Below are positions 20,947 to 32,569 of a DNA stretch of 43,224 nucleotides, one piece after another (position 1 is the stretch's first letter; every line of letters begins with the position of its first letter). The position numbers were made by a program, and so were the translations under genes. Location: contig VHZZ01009958.1 in the NCBI GenBank assembly GCA_009801015.1, positions 28,865 through 72,088 on the forward strand, given 5' to 3'. Source of the DNA: Silene noctiflora. Lineage: Eukaryota > Streptophyta > Magnoliopsida > Caryophyllales > Caryophyllaceae. The notes beneath the pieces were generated by a model, which searched no databases, was not told where the DNA came from, and saw only the letters and a list, made by a program, of their open reading frames with translations.

Positions 20947-21017
20947 CCACACTAGATCAGCTGATATTCGGAGTGCAACCAAAAGAAAGCAGTAGGACAA
21001 AGAAGAAGTCAAAACTG
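20947..21017 (+). other. Isolated exon-like segment, product unknown
   Basis: A good acceptor (TGTACAATATGCAG) is followed by 71 nt and a donor CTG|GTATGC at 21018. One frame is open and ends phase 0, reading TLDQLIFGVQPKESSRTKKKSKL. The hydrophobic-then-Lys-rich composition looks more protein-like than its surroundings. I do not recognise the family and found no convincing neighbouring exons. Confidence 0.3.
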
Positions 21018-24000
21018 GTATGCGAATCAGATGATATCACGAAATTTTGATTATTTTACAAAATAGTACTCTTTGGCTGTGCTTGGAATATTACTTCCTC
21101 AGTTTTGCTTAGATTAATGGTACTTATTAAGATACTTCTGAGTATTACAGCTTACAATGACGGATCTTTATGATAAATCTAGGAGGGGCTAGGCTCTAAA
21201 GTTTAATCTTAGACGAAATATTACCATGGCTGGTGCAGTGGAGCTAGACTTGGATCTTACATAGTACTTTATTATATATTTAGTGTAAAACATTGAATTT
21301 AGGAAGTGATGGTCCCCTATCTAACCCTTTTAAAATTCTCCAAAAATTATGTTGGTGTGACCACTTATGTTACTCTGACTCGGTTGCTAGTGTTGAACAC
21401 AACACGGCAATGGAGTGTTGGATACGGTCATTTTTTGCGATTTTCAATTTTTTTGTCTAAAATTAAGTGTGGAAATGTCGTGTGGTGTCAGACATTCAAT
21501 TGTCGGACACGCGACAAAAGAGAAGTGTCAAGAGTAACATAGGTGGTCGGCCTGGTCGCGTTAGGAATAGAATTAGTGAGAGAGAGAGAGAGAGGGCCAG
21601 AGGCGGTAATAATCATTCACCTCCGCCTTTGGATGATAAAGTGTACTCCCTAATGGGAGCAATTACTCTCTACCACCCCAAAAGCACCGCTCTCTATCAC
21701 CATCGTCTTCCACCCCTTACCTTTGTTTTGATCTATATCATCCCCTAATAATTAGGTAAACACTCTCAATCCAAACAAGCACTACATATTGTTACAGAGC
21801 TCCGTAGCTCCCATCAGGTTTTGCTTTGAATTGAGCCCCCCCAAGTCGAGTTAGTACCAAATTCTAACCCTGAAACCGTTTTGTATATAGGAGCAGCGTA
21901 CCCGAATTTCATGACAATGCAGTCTTAAGTATGAAGAACTTTATTTTTAATGGGTCCTGATACACTGAAACATCAAGGGATCTGTTGGCAGTTCATTAAA
22001 TTAGAGGCAAGATATCTCACCAGCTGGTTGATTAGCATAAAAAAATAATTGAAGCCATAAGTCAAACTTTTGTGTGTGCATATGTATAATAATATTTAGT
22101 AAAGAATAAGTACTATAAATATTGGAGTATACAGCTATGTCAACCAATTTTAAGTCTAGGGAAGGCATTATTATTGGAGGAAATAATGCTTGGTGTTTGT
22201 TATATGTTAGTGGAATCAGTCAATTTGCCAATTATTTGAGGCAGGAATTTTTATTGGGAAGGTATGCCAAACCTGCTAGTTCAGCTTCAATGAACTAGGG
22301 ATGTTAAGGTTCAGCAACTAAAGGTTATACTGTCTCGCCTTTACAGAAGAAAAGCCTCGTCTCATGAAACACAGTTTTGTTTAAGACGGACATTAGAGCA
22401 GAATGCCTAGGGAATGGCAAACCCTTGCCCCCATCTATTTATATGGGGTAGTATTTCACCCGTTTTACACTTGAGAAATATATGACCGTCTTACGGAAGA
22501 CCAACTGCCAAACAAAATACTACTCCGTACTTATTTACTCAGTTAGTCTTGACCTGGTGGCTAAAACAGAGGTAGCGGTACAATAGGCTGCAGCGTCGAG
22601 TCATCATATACAGGGAATCCATTGGACCGATCCAACAATGGGAGTTAAAGGTATCAACTAAATTTCGGAAAACAGACTTAGTAGCTGATTAGGAAAAAGG
22701 CAGGGGATCGTTTTCATACAAATGAAAAAGCACTTGATAGCTTTTTCTTCCTTGGACGAGATTAAGACCCTGATTAAATGAGCAGGACCACTTTCAAGAG
22801 CAAATTGTTAGTTAATTAGGTGGGTGTCCTACAATATTTTACCGGTAATCATGATGTGGTTAGTTTCGTAATCTAGGAAAAAAGGTGGTAGTGGCGTGCT
22901 AATACAATAGTACATGTAATATACCGTACACAAGGTTGGTCCAAAGAGTTAGAGTGGAAAAGGGGTTAGTTAGTGGGTTAAAACATAAAAAAAAGTATTT
23001 AAACTGTTTTTTATGTATGTAAATCTTACTTGGATTTGTTCTGTAAATCTTATTTGAGGTTAATCATTATCTTTGTCTTTATTAGTGAAAGTAATTTATC
23101 CTCCCTTCTTTCACAAAAGAATGTCCTAGGAAAAGATCTTGGTTGATATGCTATGGTGAAGAATATAGAGCTTTAGATAGTGGAGTGTATACTCAGCAGT
23201 GACCCCCTAATTTAGGTCAAGTTACTAGTAAATTAGGTCATTTTGGTTTGTTTCTGTATACAAAACATTAGATTAAAATGGATTGTACAGGAATCCATAA
23301 GCAGAGTTATAGAGGTGCCTTTTGACTCAGCCTACTATCATATAGGCTAACCACTCTGTAGAACAAAGATGGTCGAAAATCGTTTTGATCATCTTGGTTG
23401 AGTCTCGAGTTATTTCGGGTTATTCCTTTCAGCTGAACAATAGATGGTTTCATTCTGTCATACCATGTCTTGTCGACTTGGCGCAAGTATGCGTGTGTAA
23501 CTGTAATTCGTGGTCTTATGGAGGTATGAATCCCAGCCTAGAACGGATAATACAAACATAAGCTGACAATTTTTGTGAATACCTCGCGGTATCTTTACGT
23601 ATACTCTGTCATAATATCTTGGTGAACATCACCCCTGTTTACTAGCAATTTACCCAGTTTTTGAATGTAATGGGCTTTGCAGGACTGAGGTTTGCATAAA
23701 CTAGTCTACTTCCTGTCGACATAATTTCGATTGGAAAAATATACTCAGCTGGCCAGGTTTCAGATTACCAGTGGCTGAGGGAGAGGAGACAAAAGGGCTA
23801 CAATCCAGGCAAGAATATTGCTACATCTTCATATATAAAATTGAAAAATTCAAAACTCGTCTCTCGCCGTAATAATTAGATATTAAATTGTCTTTTTAAA
23901 CTCAGCTATTGTGTGCTACACTAATTATTCCTAGACGGTAGCCGTGAGCCCGTGACAGAATCATTACCCAAAGAGATAACAATTAGAATTCCAAGCTCAA

Positions 24001-24265
24001 GGGGTAGAAATAGTATTGGAATGACTTTTTGAATTAATGCTACAATCTAATATTCCATATTCTTACCCCAAATCATAATCTCATGCTTCTCTTTTACTTT
24101 GAATATCATGGACTAATAATAATATTCACATACAGTACCAAGCAGAGACAAAAACACATCTAACTCTAGAAAAAACTTTAAAATCGCCCGAAACAAAGAT
24201 GCAAACAATACAAACTACTAAGATTAAGACAACATCCTTGTTAATAAAAACCATAAAACTTAATG
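21018..24265. other. Non-coding; GA microsatellite, no gene recognised
   Basis: A (GA)n tract lies at 21578-21594. A segment at 22540-22600 (GTCTTGACCTGGTGGCTAAAACAGAGGTA) resembles the box-A-like repeat in intron 1 of the first gene. 22375-22500 has diverged TTTAAGACGG/ACCGTCTTACGG inverted motifs, probably an old MITE. 24000-24265 is the 3' flank of the MYB gene. Confidence 0.4.
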
Positions 24266-25514
24266 TCATCCATGAGGATAGTGCTCTGAAGGTTGAGCCT
24301 GGAAACCCATCCCTTGATTCCTAAGATAAGTTTCAAGGTCACCCCTTTGGAAATTTTGACCCTGCATTTTGTACCCATATGAGCCATTCCCATATTGGGA
24401 AATGAACACATTTTCCGGCATTGATTCAAAGGCGATGGCCGCGCCATTGTTGGGTGAGTCCCAGTGGAATTGTGTTTTGGGCATTGAAGCTGAAGTAACC
24501 TGGTGTTGTGTTTGTAGCGTGATTGTTGAGTGATCTGGTGAATTTGACCTCTTGCTGTTACTATTAGTATCTGGTGAAAGAGGGTCATTTTCGATATTAA
24601 CTGTGGTAATATCATGTATGCTAGCTCTTCTCTTATCTTTACCACCTGATAGCTGCCTTATGAAGTATTTTTGTGCATGGCTTGCTACTTGGGTGGGTGT
24701 CCTTGTTACCACAAAATTCCTTGAAATGTTCCTCCAGTCCCCTTTTCCATACTTTTTCAACCCCATTAGGAACAATCTGCAAAAGGCACATTTTTTCATC
24801 CATGTCAAACTTTTGCCATGATTTACCAAGTTGTTTTAACAATTTTACTGCTATCAAATGAATATAAATGCTTCAAACAAGAACTGTTATTTTGCACAGC
24901 ACTGTACTTGTATAGTACTGTAGTACTTGAGTCCTTGACACATATGTAATATTCCCTCGGTCTTAATCATTTCTTGAGAGAAAATTGATTTCGTATTTAT
25001 GTATGCAACCTTACCCATATACGAATTAAAACACACATTTTACTTAAAAATGCACTTGGGCAAATCATTAGTTACGATTAAATAAAACTTACTTATGCTC
25101 TTCTTCGGTCCATGGAACCCCCTTCTTCCTCTCTTGATCAGCGGACCGAGTACCGGGACCCCTCTTGCCACCAGGACTGTAAGTGTGATTATACCCATCA
25201 TAGCCATTATGGTTAACCCACTCCAAGGTGAATGCAGAAGCAGTGTCATAACCAGGAATAGGGACCAAACCAGCTTCAATATTACTAACATCATCTTCTA
25301 ATTCTTTGTACTGTTTGATTACATCACCCACAGTTTTCCCGGGAAGCATAGCTGCCACCTTCTGCCATCGATCCGGAGTGTCCTTATCATACACTGCAAG
25401 AGCATTCTCAAAGATTTTGTTCTCAGTTTGTGTCCATTTTGCAGTTCTACTCTCATCAATCAACCAACTTGCACTTGACAAGTAAGATGATAGATCCTCC
25501 ATTTCATATTTCAT
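24266..25514 (-). CDS. DIVARICATA-like MYB transcription factor, 2 exons, 310 residues
   Basis: Exon 1 is 25514-25093 and exon 2 is 24776-24266 (intron 24777-25092, GT-AG, phase 2). The first MYB/SANT domain spans residues ~25-75 (W27, W50, with Y69 in the third aromatic position). A linker ending [19 protein letters not shown] leads to the second MYB domain (~133-182; W135, W155) with the signature SHAQKYF at 173-179. This arrangement defines the DIVARICATA/R-R-type group, nuclear proteins that bind DNA through the second domain and use the first for protein contacts. Length is normal. The intron lies inside the second MYB domain just after EEEH. A second Met at residue 5 is an alternative start. 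The C-terminus is Ser/Asn/Gln-rich and ends without a known motif. Target genes cannot be inferred here. Confidence 0.93.
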
Positions 25515-26784
25515 TTAGAAAGAAGTGTATATTGAACTAACCAAAGACTAATAACAATAACCCGGATAAGAAACCTGACAAAGAAGAGTCTCTAGAGGCT
25601 TAGATGTACGCAACCTTGCTCCTAACAAGTCGGAAGTTCGGTTCCGATATTTGGACCAACTAAAGGTACAAACTTTATAATTTCTTTTTTGGGGGGTATT
25701 TCAATAATTTGATGAGATGGTTGATGGAATTTAAAAGTTCAAAAGGACAGTTTTGACTTGCAAAGAGTAAGGAGTTGGGTTTTGATGAAAGAGTGGAAGA
25801 ACATATGAGGTTGTGAGGGAAAGATAGTAAAGAGCCCCCTTAAGAAAATGCACATGTGTAGATTTCTAAAATGAGAGAATTAAAGAGAGAGTGGAGGAGC
25901 ATTTTGAAAGGAATCAGAATACTCTCACCACCTCCTTTCTATCTTTCATAGGCCTACTACCCCTCCTCTATCAAGGAATCTTAGAAAAGACCCACCTATA
26001 GAAATCTACCATAAATCTCCCATACAAAAAAAAAATGTGTGTGAAATATTGTTACTCCCTCCCTCCCATCTCGGTCAATAGTTATTTTTTTTTTTTGGAA
26101 CAAATACTCAGGGAAAGAAAAATGGGTGATTAATTTAGACTTTCAGTAAGGCACAAACTTCAAAATAAAATAAAAATGACCTAAATAGCTTATGGATTCA
26201 CTCAAAGAAGCTGAAAGTAAGGCACAAACTTCCCTAAATTGCAAGACTCAAGCTTGATTTTTCAAGGCTAAATCAGGAAATTTTCAGTAGTTATTGTTAT
26301 GAGGAAGAGCTGAAAATGGAAATACTCAAATACCCAAGTGAGAAAACAGAATAATTTTGTAGGCAAAGCAAAAACTATATTTATAAGTAATAAAGGTGAA
26401 AAAAAAAATAGGGGAAATAGAGAAAGATTTGTTCTTTCTATTTCCTCTTTATAATTGTGTTGAAGTTTTGAGCAGCAAAGTTAAAGAGAAGGCAAAGTAA
26501 TAAAGGGAAAACACCTAAAAAAAGCAAAGTAAGAGAGATTCAAGGAATGAATCTGAAGTTTTAGCACATCTATGCATATGTATAGAGAAAGAGATAGAGA
26601 GGGATGAGGAGATCTTTCAGAGAAAAGGGCAGAGGAGAAGGACAGAGAGAGGTAGAGAGACAAAAACTTAAAAATGGTAGTAAGCAGAATTGATTATTAA
26701 AGGTGGTTAGTTGTGATTGGCTAATATGGTGTTTGTGAGACTGCAAGTTTGTGAAAAAGTTCATGTTTTATAATTATTTTTTCA
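25515..26784 (-). other. 5' leader and promoter region of the MYB gene
   Basis: On the gene's strand, 26665-26568 is strongly CT-rich (CTCTCTACCTCTCTCTGTCC and similar), a common feature of plant leaders and core promoters. Another T-rich tract is at 26083-26097. A Stowaway-type end (ACTCCCTCCCTCCCATCTCGG, 26053-26073) without a partner marks a truncated MITE. At 25590-25650 GATGTACGCAACCTTGCTCC resembles part of a plant short repeat. No other gene seen; the short ORFs here come from low-complexity DNA. Confidence 0.45.
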
Positions 26785-26900
26785 GTCCGTCTTGCTTGTG
26801 ACGGTCACAAGCTTGTGACGTGTCACAAGCCTCTCCCCACTTGCAAGTTTGTCTCACGTCACAAAACTTGTGACATGTTCACACACGTCACAAATGAGAA
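26785..26900. mobile_element. Diverged MITE with GTGACG/CACAAG inverted motifs
   Basis: The segment is packed with CCGTC, CTTGTGACG, GTCACAAGC and ACGTCACAAA, repeatedly inverted (for example GACGGTCACAAGCTTGTGAC is nearly self-complementary). It belongs to the same type as 29498-29675 and 32495-32524. It lies about 1.3 kb upstream of the MYB start codon. Confidence 0.5.
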
Positions 26901-28415
26901 TTTGTGTTATTTTTTTATTAATTAGGATTGTGACCACTCTTCTCCTCTATGTTTGTCTTTTAATAATGAGTAGGGGTATGTATAATAATTCATGTGAATA
27001 TTATAGAGATGTTGAAAAATGAAGCTTTGTAATTATGATTTGTAAAGATTATTTTGAAAATTGAAGCTTTGAAGAATACTTTTGCAAAGTTTGTAAATTC
27101 TTGGGCACTAATATGATAAAAACATTTATTTTTGTAAGGTGATTTTTTATGCAAATGTTCCTACGATACATTTGTTTTTCAACTTGGCTAGATGTTAATA
27201 TAAGGGGGGAAATGCCTATTATCTGTGAAGTTTAACGTCTACTATAGGAAAATAATATGGCAAAAGATTTATAATGTAGTACTCCCTAAAAAAGAGTTTT
27301 AGAATTATAGTCTATAGACATACTTTAGTGAAGATGAAATTAGGAGTAAGGCTACTTTTATTGTATGATAAAAGTAGTGTCTTAAGCTCTAATGTGTATT
27401 GTTATTGGTATCAGAGTAAAGATAAAGAGGGGCGTTTCTCATGAGTTTGAGGATAGATCATGGATTTTCAATACCAAATAGACGACTTCAAAAGGTTATT
27501 TGTGAATATGAAAGTGAATTACATAGAAAAGTTTGTAAATTCTTAAGGAGTATAAAACTAGCTTGCAATTTGGATAGGTTTGAAATAAGATAAGTTATTG
27601 ATTTTGATTTAGCTTTAGCAACTTCTCCAAATTGAAAGTCTCTTAGAAAATTTTTAGTTTCTCTGTGTATTAATTTTAAATAAGATAATTTAACCGAATT
27701 TTGTTAAATCATCAACGATTGAAGTAATTTTATGACGTGATTGTGATTTTAATGGTTTTTCTGTAAGACCGTTGTACGATGTATAACACCCTTTTTGATA
27801 GTTAGCGCTATGTTTAAGCATGTTTAATGATGATACAATATATTATTTACTCGGGACTTTAACTCTTATCATTTTGTTTATATAAGTAGAAGAGCTTAAT
27901 TAGAAAACAGAGAATATGATGAGGTGACACCTCATTGATGGTTGATGGCAAATCCACCAGACTAAACACTAGTCAATCAGAGACTCGTTAATCAATGTGT
28001 TAAGTGTCAACACCAGCTTAATTACACCTTAATTTTATCAAATTAACAACATCAAAAGAGTTGTTGACTTGCTGCTTTTAAGAACCCTGCCTTTTTGGAA
28101 TCCTTCCTTTACAATGTTACATTGCTAATTGGTTTTGTGCAAATCTTTGAGTATTTATATATTTTGTCAAATTGTTGATAACAAATTTGGGATTACAATT
28201 TATTTTATCATTTTCAAAGGGATTATTTTGATCTTGATAGGTCAATTTTGCATGACTGGATTATAAATAATGGTTTGGATTTGGTTTTCTAGTTGAAACG
28301 GCTAATTTTCATTTAAGATTGCGCCATTTCATGTTTCATATTAGCTAAATTTACTCTCATTGTATGATTTCAACACTACATAACAGTTATGTTTTGAACT
28401 TGCTTGTGATTTTCA
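26901..28415. other. Non-coding, with a primer-site-like relic at 27406
   Basis: AT-rich with no gene recognised. TGGTATCAGAGT at 27406-27417 matches the tRNA-iMet primer site used by plant LTR elements at 11 of 12 bases and may mark an old element, but no LTR terminus or coding remnant is clear around it. Confidence 0.4.
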
Positions 28416-28612
28416 GAGTCGTGATATAAAAGTTGGCGATAAAGTAGCCGGAAGACATGGAAATAAAGGTATCATTTCAAAAAATTGCCTATTCACGCCT
28501 TATTTGCAAGATGGAAGACCCGTTGGTATGCTCTTTAACCCTTTAGAAATACATTTACCGATGAATGTAGAATAGATATTAGAATGTTTGCTCTGGTTAG
28601 CATGAGGTTTCT
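28416..28612 (+). pseudogene. rpoB: Plastid rpoB fragment in nuclear DNA (NUPT)
   Basis: The frame beginning AGTCGTGATATA reads [18 protein letters not shown], then IISK, and after a short diverged gap PYLQDGRPV, a highly conserved part of the plastid RNA polymerase beta subunit. Similarity continues less well through AACCCTTTAG, ATGAATGTAG and TTAGCATGAGG to about 28612, with a TAG at 28570-28572 and indels. It is far too short for the ~1070-residue subunit and lacks the rest of rpoB, so it is a decayed organelle insertion. Its left edge follows TTTTCAG and an internal GTTG|GTATGC could act as a donor, so exonisation is possible but unproven. Confidence 0.85.
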
Positions 28613-29497
28613 ACAACTTTCTACATGACACATAACATAAAACAAAGTCATTATAAGTTACATGATAGTCCTATACGGGTATCTGTGCTTGAGTTTATTA
28701 CAACTCTTTAATACTAGTATATATAAGTATTAAAACGGATTTATTTAGTAGATATATAATTTGAAAACTTTTTAGTATCTAATAACTTCTTTTACAAAAT
28801 AAGAAGTATTTTTATAAGGCCATCTTATATGATAGACAATCGTGTGTTTGTGTTTAGCACAAATTTTTGTTTAAGAGGGATATATCCGTTTTAAACAAAA
28901 GATGAGTCAAATAAATACCAAATAACAACAAAGGTTGTCTAGGAATTCCAAAATTTTATCCCTTCAGTCATATAATAATAATGAGTCGATTAAGAGACGG
29001 ATATTTTCATCATAAGCGAGATCCATTTTAGGTTTAGCATAGAGGATCTCCTAAAATGAAGAGAGAAGGGTACCCTAGAAGAATGAGCCAAATGACGGAA
29101 TTGGCCTTGCACAAAGAATGGGATGAACAAGAGAAGATGCACCAACTTCCTTGATGAAAGGGGGCCCACACGGTATGGGAGTATTACAAGAGGTCAGGGT
29201 CAAGAAACACCAAAAGAATAGGAGTACAGTAGTACAGTCCAATAAGGGTTGTGGTACCCTTTGAGAGTACGAAAGGGACACACGGCAGAGATCTATTGGG
29301 TCAGATAGTGGTTGCTTTTCATTATTTTAATTATTTTTTTAGTCCTTAACCTGATGACCCAATCATTCATAGTGTCCTCGTCGGAGCCACCTTTCTGTGT
29401 TTTGAATGATGCCCTAATTCAATATCACACCTCATTCATAAGTCATAACCTTAGGTATCCTTTTTAACAAATCTACCATTCCTATTCACCACAAATT
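28613..29497. other. Non-coding spacer
   Basis: No gene recognised. 28835-28915 has diverged inverted motifs (TTTAAGAGGGATATATCCGTTTTAAA) typical of an old MITE. The remainder shows nothing notable. Confidence 0.4.
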
Positions 29498-29675
29498 CTC
29501 CCTTGACGGAGGTACCCGTCGCAAGCTTGTGACGGGTACCACTTTGTCTCACAAAAGACCCATGAGAGGAGAGAGGAAAGCAAGTGGGGGGTGCCCCCAC
29601 CTTTTGCTTTATTCGTTTTGTGAGACAAAGTACCCGTCGCAAGGATTTGTGACGGGTACCTCCGTCACAAGGGAG
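29498..29675. mobile_element. Long-TIR foldback MITE (CTCCCTTG...CAAGGGAG)
   Basis: Arms 29498-29556 and 29615-29675 are inverted repeats of about 60 nt with small indels. Each arm contains its own near-palindrome (CCCGTCGCAAG with CTTGTGACGGG). The loop contains GTGGGGG...CCCCCAC. The ends resemble Stowaway CTCCCT, but the flanks are not TA and I see no clear target duplication. Confidence 0.8.
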
Positions 29676-29830
29676 ACTAGCTGCCTATTCACACCCTACT
29701 CATCAAATGCTGTAGGTTGAGTTTGGATCACCCATTTTAGGGGCGATAATGGGATGAGTCAACTCGCGAATAACTCATCAAAACTCGGTCATAGCTCAAT
29801 TTGTATGAGCTCAATTTATATGTTCTTTAT

Positions 29831-29911
29831 GCAGAAATCAAACGAGAATTAATTATCTTGGAAACAGTTGTAGCAGTTGAACCTGTAGAAGCAAGATTGA
29901 CAAGATATTAA
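29831..29911 (+). other. Terminal-exon-like ORF, product unknown
   Basis: TATGTTCTTTATGCAG is a good acceptor and is followed by an open frame to a TAA at 29909-29911, reading EIKRELIILETVVAVEPVEARLTRY. It looks protein-like but I do not recognise it. It lies 1.2 kb past the rpoB fragment. It may be a last exon or a remnant. Confidence 0.3.
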
Positions 29912-31254
29912 AAGGAATGTTGGGGTAATTAACAACACAAATAATTGTGTTAGAGCTTACAAAAGTTTAAGGCATAAACTAATTGCACCCTTACTTTTAG
30001 TAATGTTTTTCTTTTGTGTATGTCATTTGGATTAGTATGTTTTTGTAGAGTTTAAACTCGAGATCTTTGATTAGTTGAATCAGTCCCTTACCCATTGACC
30101 CAAATACTCATTGGTTACTTTTAGTAATGTGAAGTGGTACGCATACAGAGACCAATTGAATCCTCTCCATTTGTTCTTCTCTTCATTTCCTTCCAATTCC
30201 TATCAAGGGTCTAGATTCTGTTCAAAAGCGATCTAACGGTTAGATGAATGAAGAGGTTGAGAATGGATAATGATTAATATTGTTGTATTTTTGAAAAAAT
30301 GGGAGGAAATAAAGTGAAAAGAAAATGGAAAGGATCCACACTCTCCATAGACAATATGGGACGACCTCAACATCTTGTTTCTCTATGTGTTAATTATCAT
30401 GACTTGAACTCGGGATCTTCAATTGAGTTTTAACAAACCTCTTATCAGTTGGTTCATGGTTATTTCGAGTAACCATAAAATAATACGCGTACAGACATAT
30501 GTGACGACCTAAACATGTCTTTTTAACACACTTGTTTCTTTATGTGTTACTTTGTCCTAAAGTTGGGCTGCACATATTTTCCAAATGGTATAAAAAGCAG
30601 CTTTCACCTATTTTATTATTGGCTTGGAAATATTAGAATTATTATTATTACATAAAAATGGTTGCTTTCTCACCCAATTTGATGACACCTTGGCATAACC
30701 CATTGTAACTCGACACGTTTAGTTGAGTTAACTATTGAGTTCGCCCCCACAGTCCTTAGTTGCAACCTAACCTTTTCCGACCGTCGGATCCATTCCTCTT
30801 TTCTTTAACATTGACAATGTTTTAGTTTGTCTCCTTACGCCACTAGTTCTTACCATATCAACTCCATTACTAATCGCGATTAATTTGAGTTGAGTCGAGT
30901 TGAGTGGAGTCATGTCGATGTTTCGTGCTTTACATAATTACCTAATAGATATTTTACTTTTGTAGATAGTAATAGAATCTTGTTAATAACCGTCTTTAAC
31001 TTACAATAAAATAGTATTCTCGTACCTAGAATCAAGTGAAGCACATAGGTGTAGAATTTACAAATTGCACAAATTCTTATTTATAACGATAATATCTTAT
31101 TTTAAGGCTAAAACGTATCTAATCAAGTATCGGATGATAAATATAGTTATCTTGTCTTGGTAATAACAAAAACTTTATCTTAGTTTGTCATGTATTATTA
31201 TTATTATTTAAATTCGTCTTACTATTAAAACAAATATTATTGTTTTAAGCACGC
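29912..31254. other. Non-coding, with a foldback at 30147-30345 and a diverged repeat pair
   Basis: GAATCCTCTCCATTTGTTC...TTTCCTTCC (30157 onward) is inverted against GGAGGAAATAAAGTG...ATGGAAAGGATCC (to ~30340), a MITE-like foldback of ~200 bp. Segments 30045-30160 and 30395-30510 are diverged copies of one repeat (A(A/C)TCG(A/G)GATCTT ... GGTTA(C/T)TT ... ACGC(A/G)TACAGA). No gene recognised. Confidence 0.45.
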
Positions 31255-31257
31255 TTA

Positions 31258-31373
31258 AGGCCCTGTTTTTTTGAACTTAATTTCAGCTCATTTCAGTTTA
31301 ACTTCATTCAGTTTAGTTCAGTTCCATTAACTTTAGTTTAGTTCAGACAATTTCAGTCCAAAAGAGCAACGCC
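31258..31373. mobile_element. Probable small Tourist-like MITE
   Basis: The left end AGGCCCTGTTTTTTTGAACT and right end AGTCCAAAAGAGCAACGCC are imperfectly inverted, next to TTA (31255-31257) and TAA (31374-31376). The interior is rich in TTTCAG and TTTAGTTCAG, like the MITE at 39613. Confidence 0.45.
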
Positions 31374-31389
31374 TAACAGTATAATGTTG

Positions 31390-31700
31390 TGTCTGATAGA
31401 CATGTCAAATGGATCATTCGGTTCGGGTTTAGGTCGAGTCACTTCAGATCGGGTCATTTTCGATTCAACAATTTATAGGGTCAATTTTGGGTCGGATCAT
31501 TCGCGTCAATTCGGATCAAGTCATTTTGGATCGGGTTCAACTTGGTCATTTCAGGTCATGATTTTTCCTTATTTAAGTCATCTCGGTTATTTTGCGTTGA
31601 TCGGATCATTTCGGGTCACTTAAGTTGGGTTAGTTCGAGTCGGGTCACTTTCGGGTCACGTCTCTTTGGATCTATTAGATTACTTCCGGGTCATATAATT
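31390..31700. repeat. GGGTCATTTCGGGTC-type low-complexity repeat
   Basis: Many irregular copies of (T)CGGGTCA(T/C)TT occur here. The same type recurs at 34680-34860, 34960-35030 and 35325-35405. The ORF through it is a by-product of the repeat. Confidence 0.7.
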
Positions 31701-32494
31701 TAGGTCATTTTCAAATTTTGAGTCAACTTTATCAAATTGGATCATTCAATCAGATCAATTTTATCAGGTAGATTGGTGTAAAAAATTGGAAGTCATTTTT
31801 AAGTTAGCCGCTCCACTTTGCGTCGTCCCAAAAATTGCATGACTCACTCACATGGGCACTACTAGTCTGTTTGTCAGGTTGGAAAAAGATTAAAGTAATG
31901 GAGTAGCCAGCTTGCTAACTAACACTCAATTAGGCCCCACTTTCTATTTATGGCTAAACATAGCTAATCATGTATTTACCATTTTTAGACTTGTACCATT
32001 CAACACTCGCCACCTGGCGTGTCTTACGGATTAGGCAACTAATCATGCTCTCACCCTATTATTATAATGTAAAAAATGTGATTAATTATTATGGGAGCCT
32101 TTTATTTATTGGTAAACGAGCTTTGTTATCTTGTTTAGTTGACAATTTCTTGAGTTAAGGTTTTAAGGATTATTTTTAAACTTTAATTTATCAACTTTAT
32201 AATCTAAACATCTCTTTTCTTGAGTTACGGTTTTAAGGATCAATAAAAATATGATCACTTTACCTAGTCTATTTATGTCTTTTGTAATATCGTCAGATAG
32301 TACATGAGAAATAAAATACATGTATAATTACTATAAAAAAATAGTAAAGTTATCATCGGTTGTACAAAGTCTTTATATGAATTCATATGAAACTATTATA
32401 CATGTTCTGATTTATCATACATTAACATCGATAATTTGTTAAATACATGCAACAATTCTCAATTTTTATTGCGGATATTTAAAATCAGACAGGC
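31701..32494. other. AT-rich intergenic, no gene recognised
   Basis: Only short ORFs without domains. Nothing else notable. Confidence 0.4.
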
Positions 32495-32524
32495 ACTATC
32501 CGTCACAAACATGTGACGGATAGT
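32495..32524. repeat. Perfect 13-bp inverted repeat (MITE remnant)
   Basis: ACTATCCGTCACA, 4-nt loop, TGTGACGGATAGT. It is followed by ATCCGTCGCAAG. This matches the end structure of the GACGG/GTCACAAG MITEs at 26785 and 29498. Confidence 0.65.
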
Positions 32525-32569
32525 ATCCGTCGCAAGTAAAACGCTTTGATTTAAAATAGGATAATGATA

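Noticed and set aside
23761..23808. Possible exon with a GC donor (after GTTTCAG)
   Set aside because: More than one frame is open and no family is evident; too weak to list.
24241..24645. Alternative - strand ORF of 134 codons overlapping the MYB gene
   Set aside because: Out-of-frame shadow of MYB exon 2.
31384..31623. + strand ORF rich in FGS/FRV
   Set aside because: Translation of the GGGTCATTTCGG low-complexity repeat.
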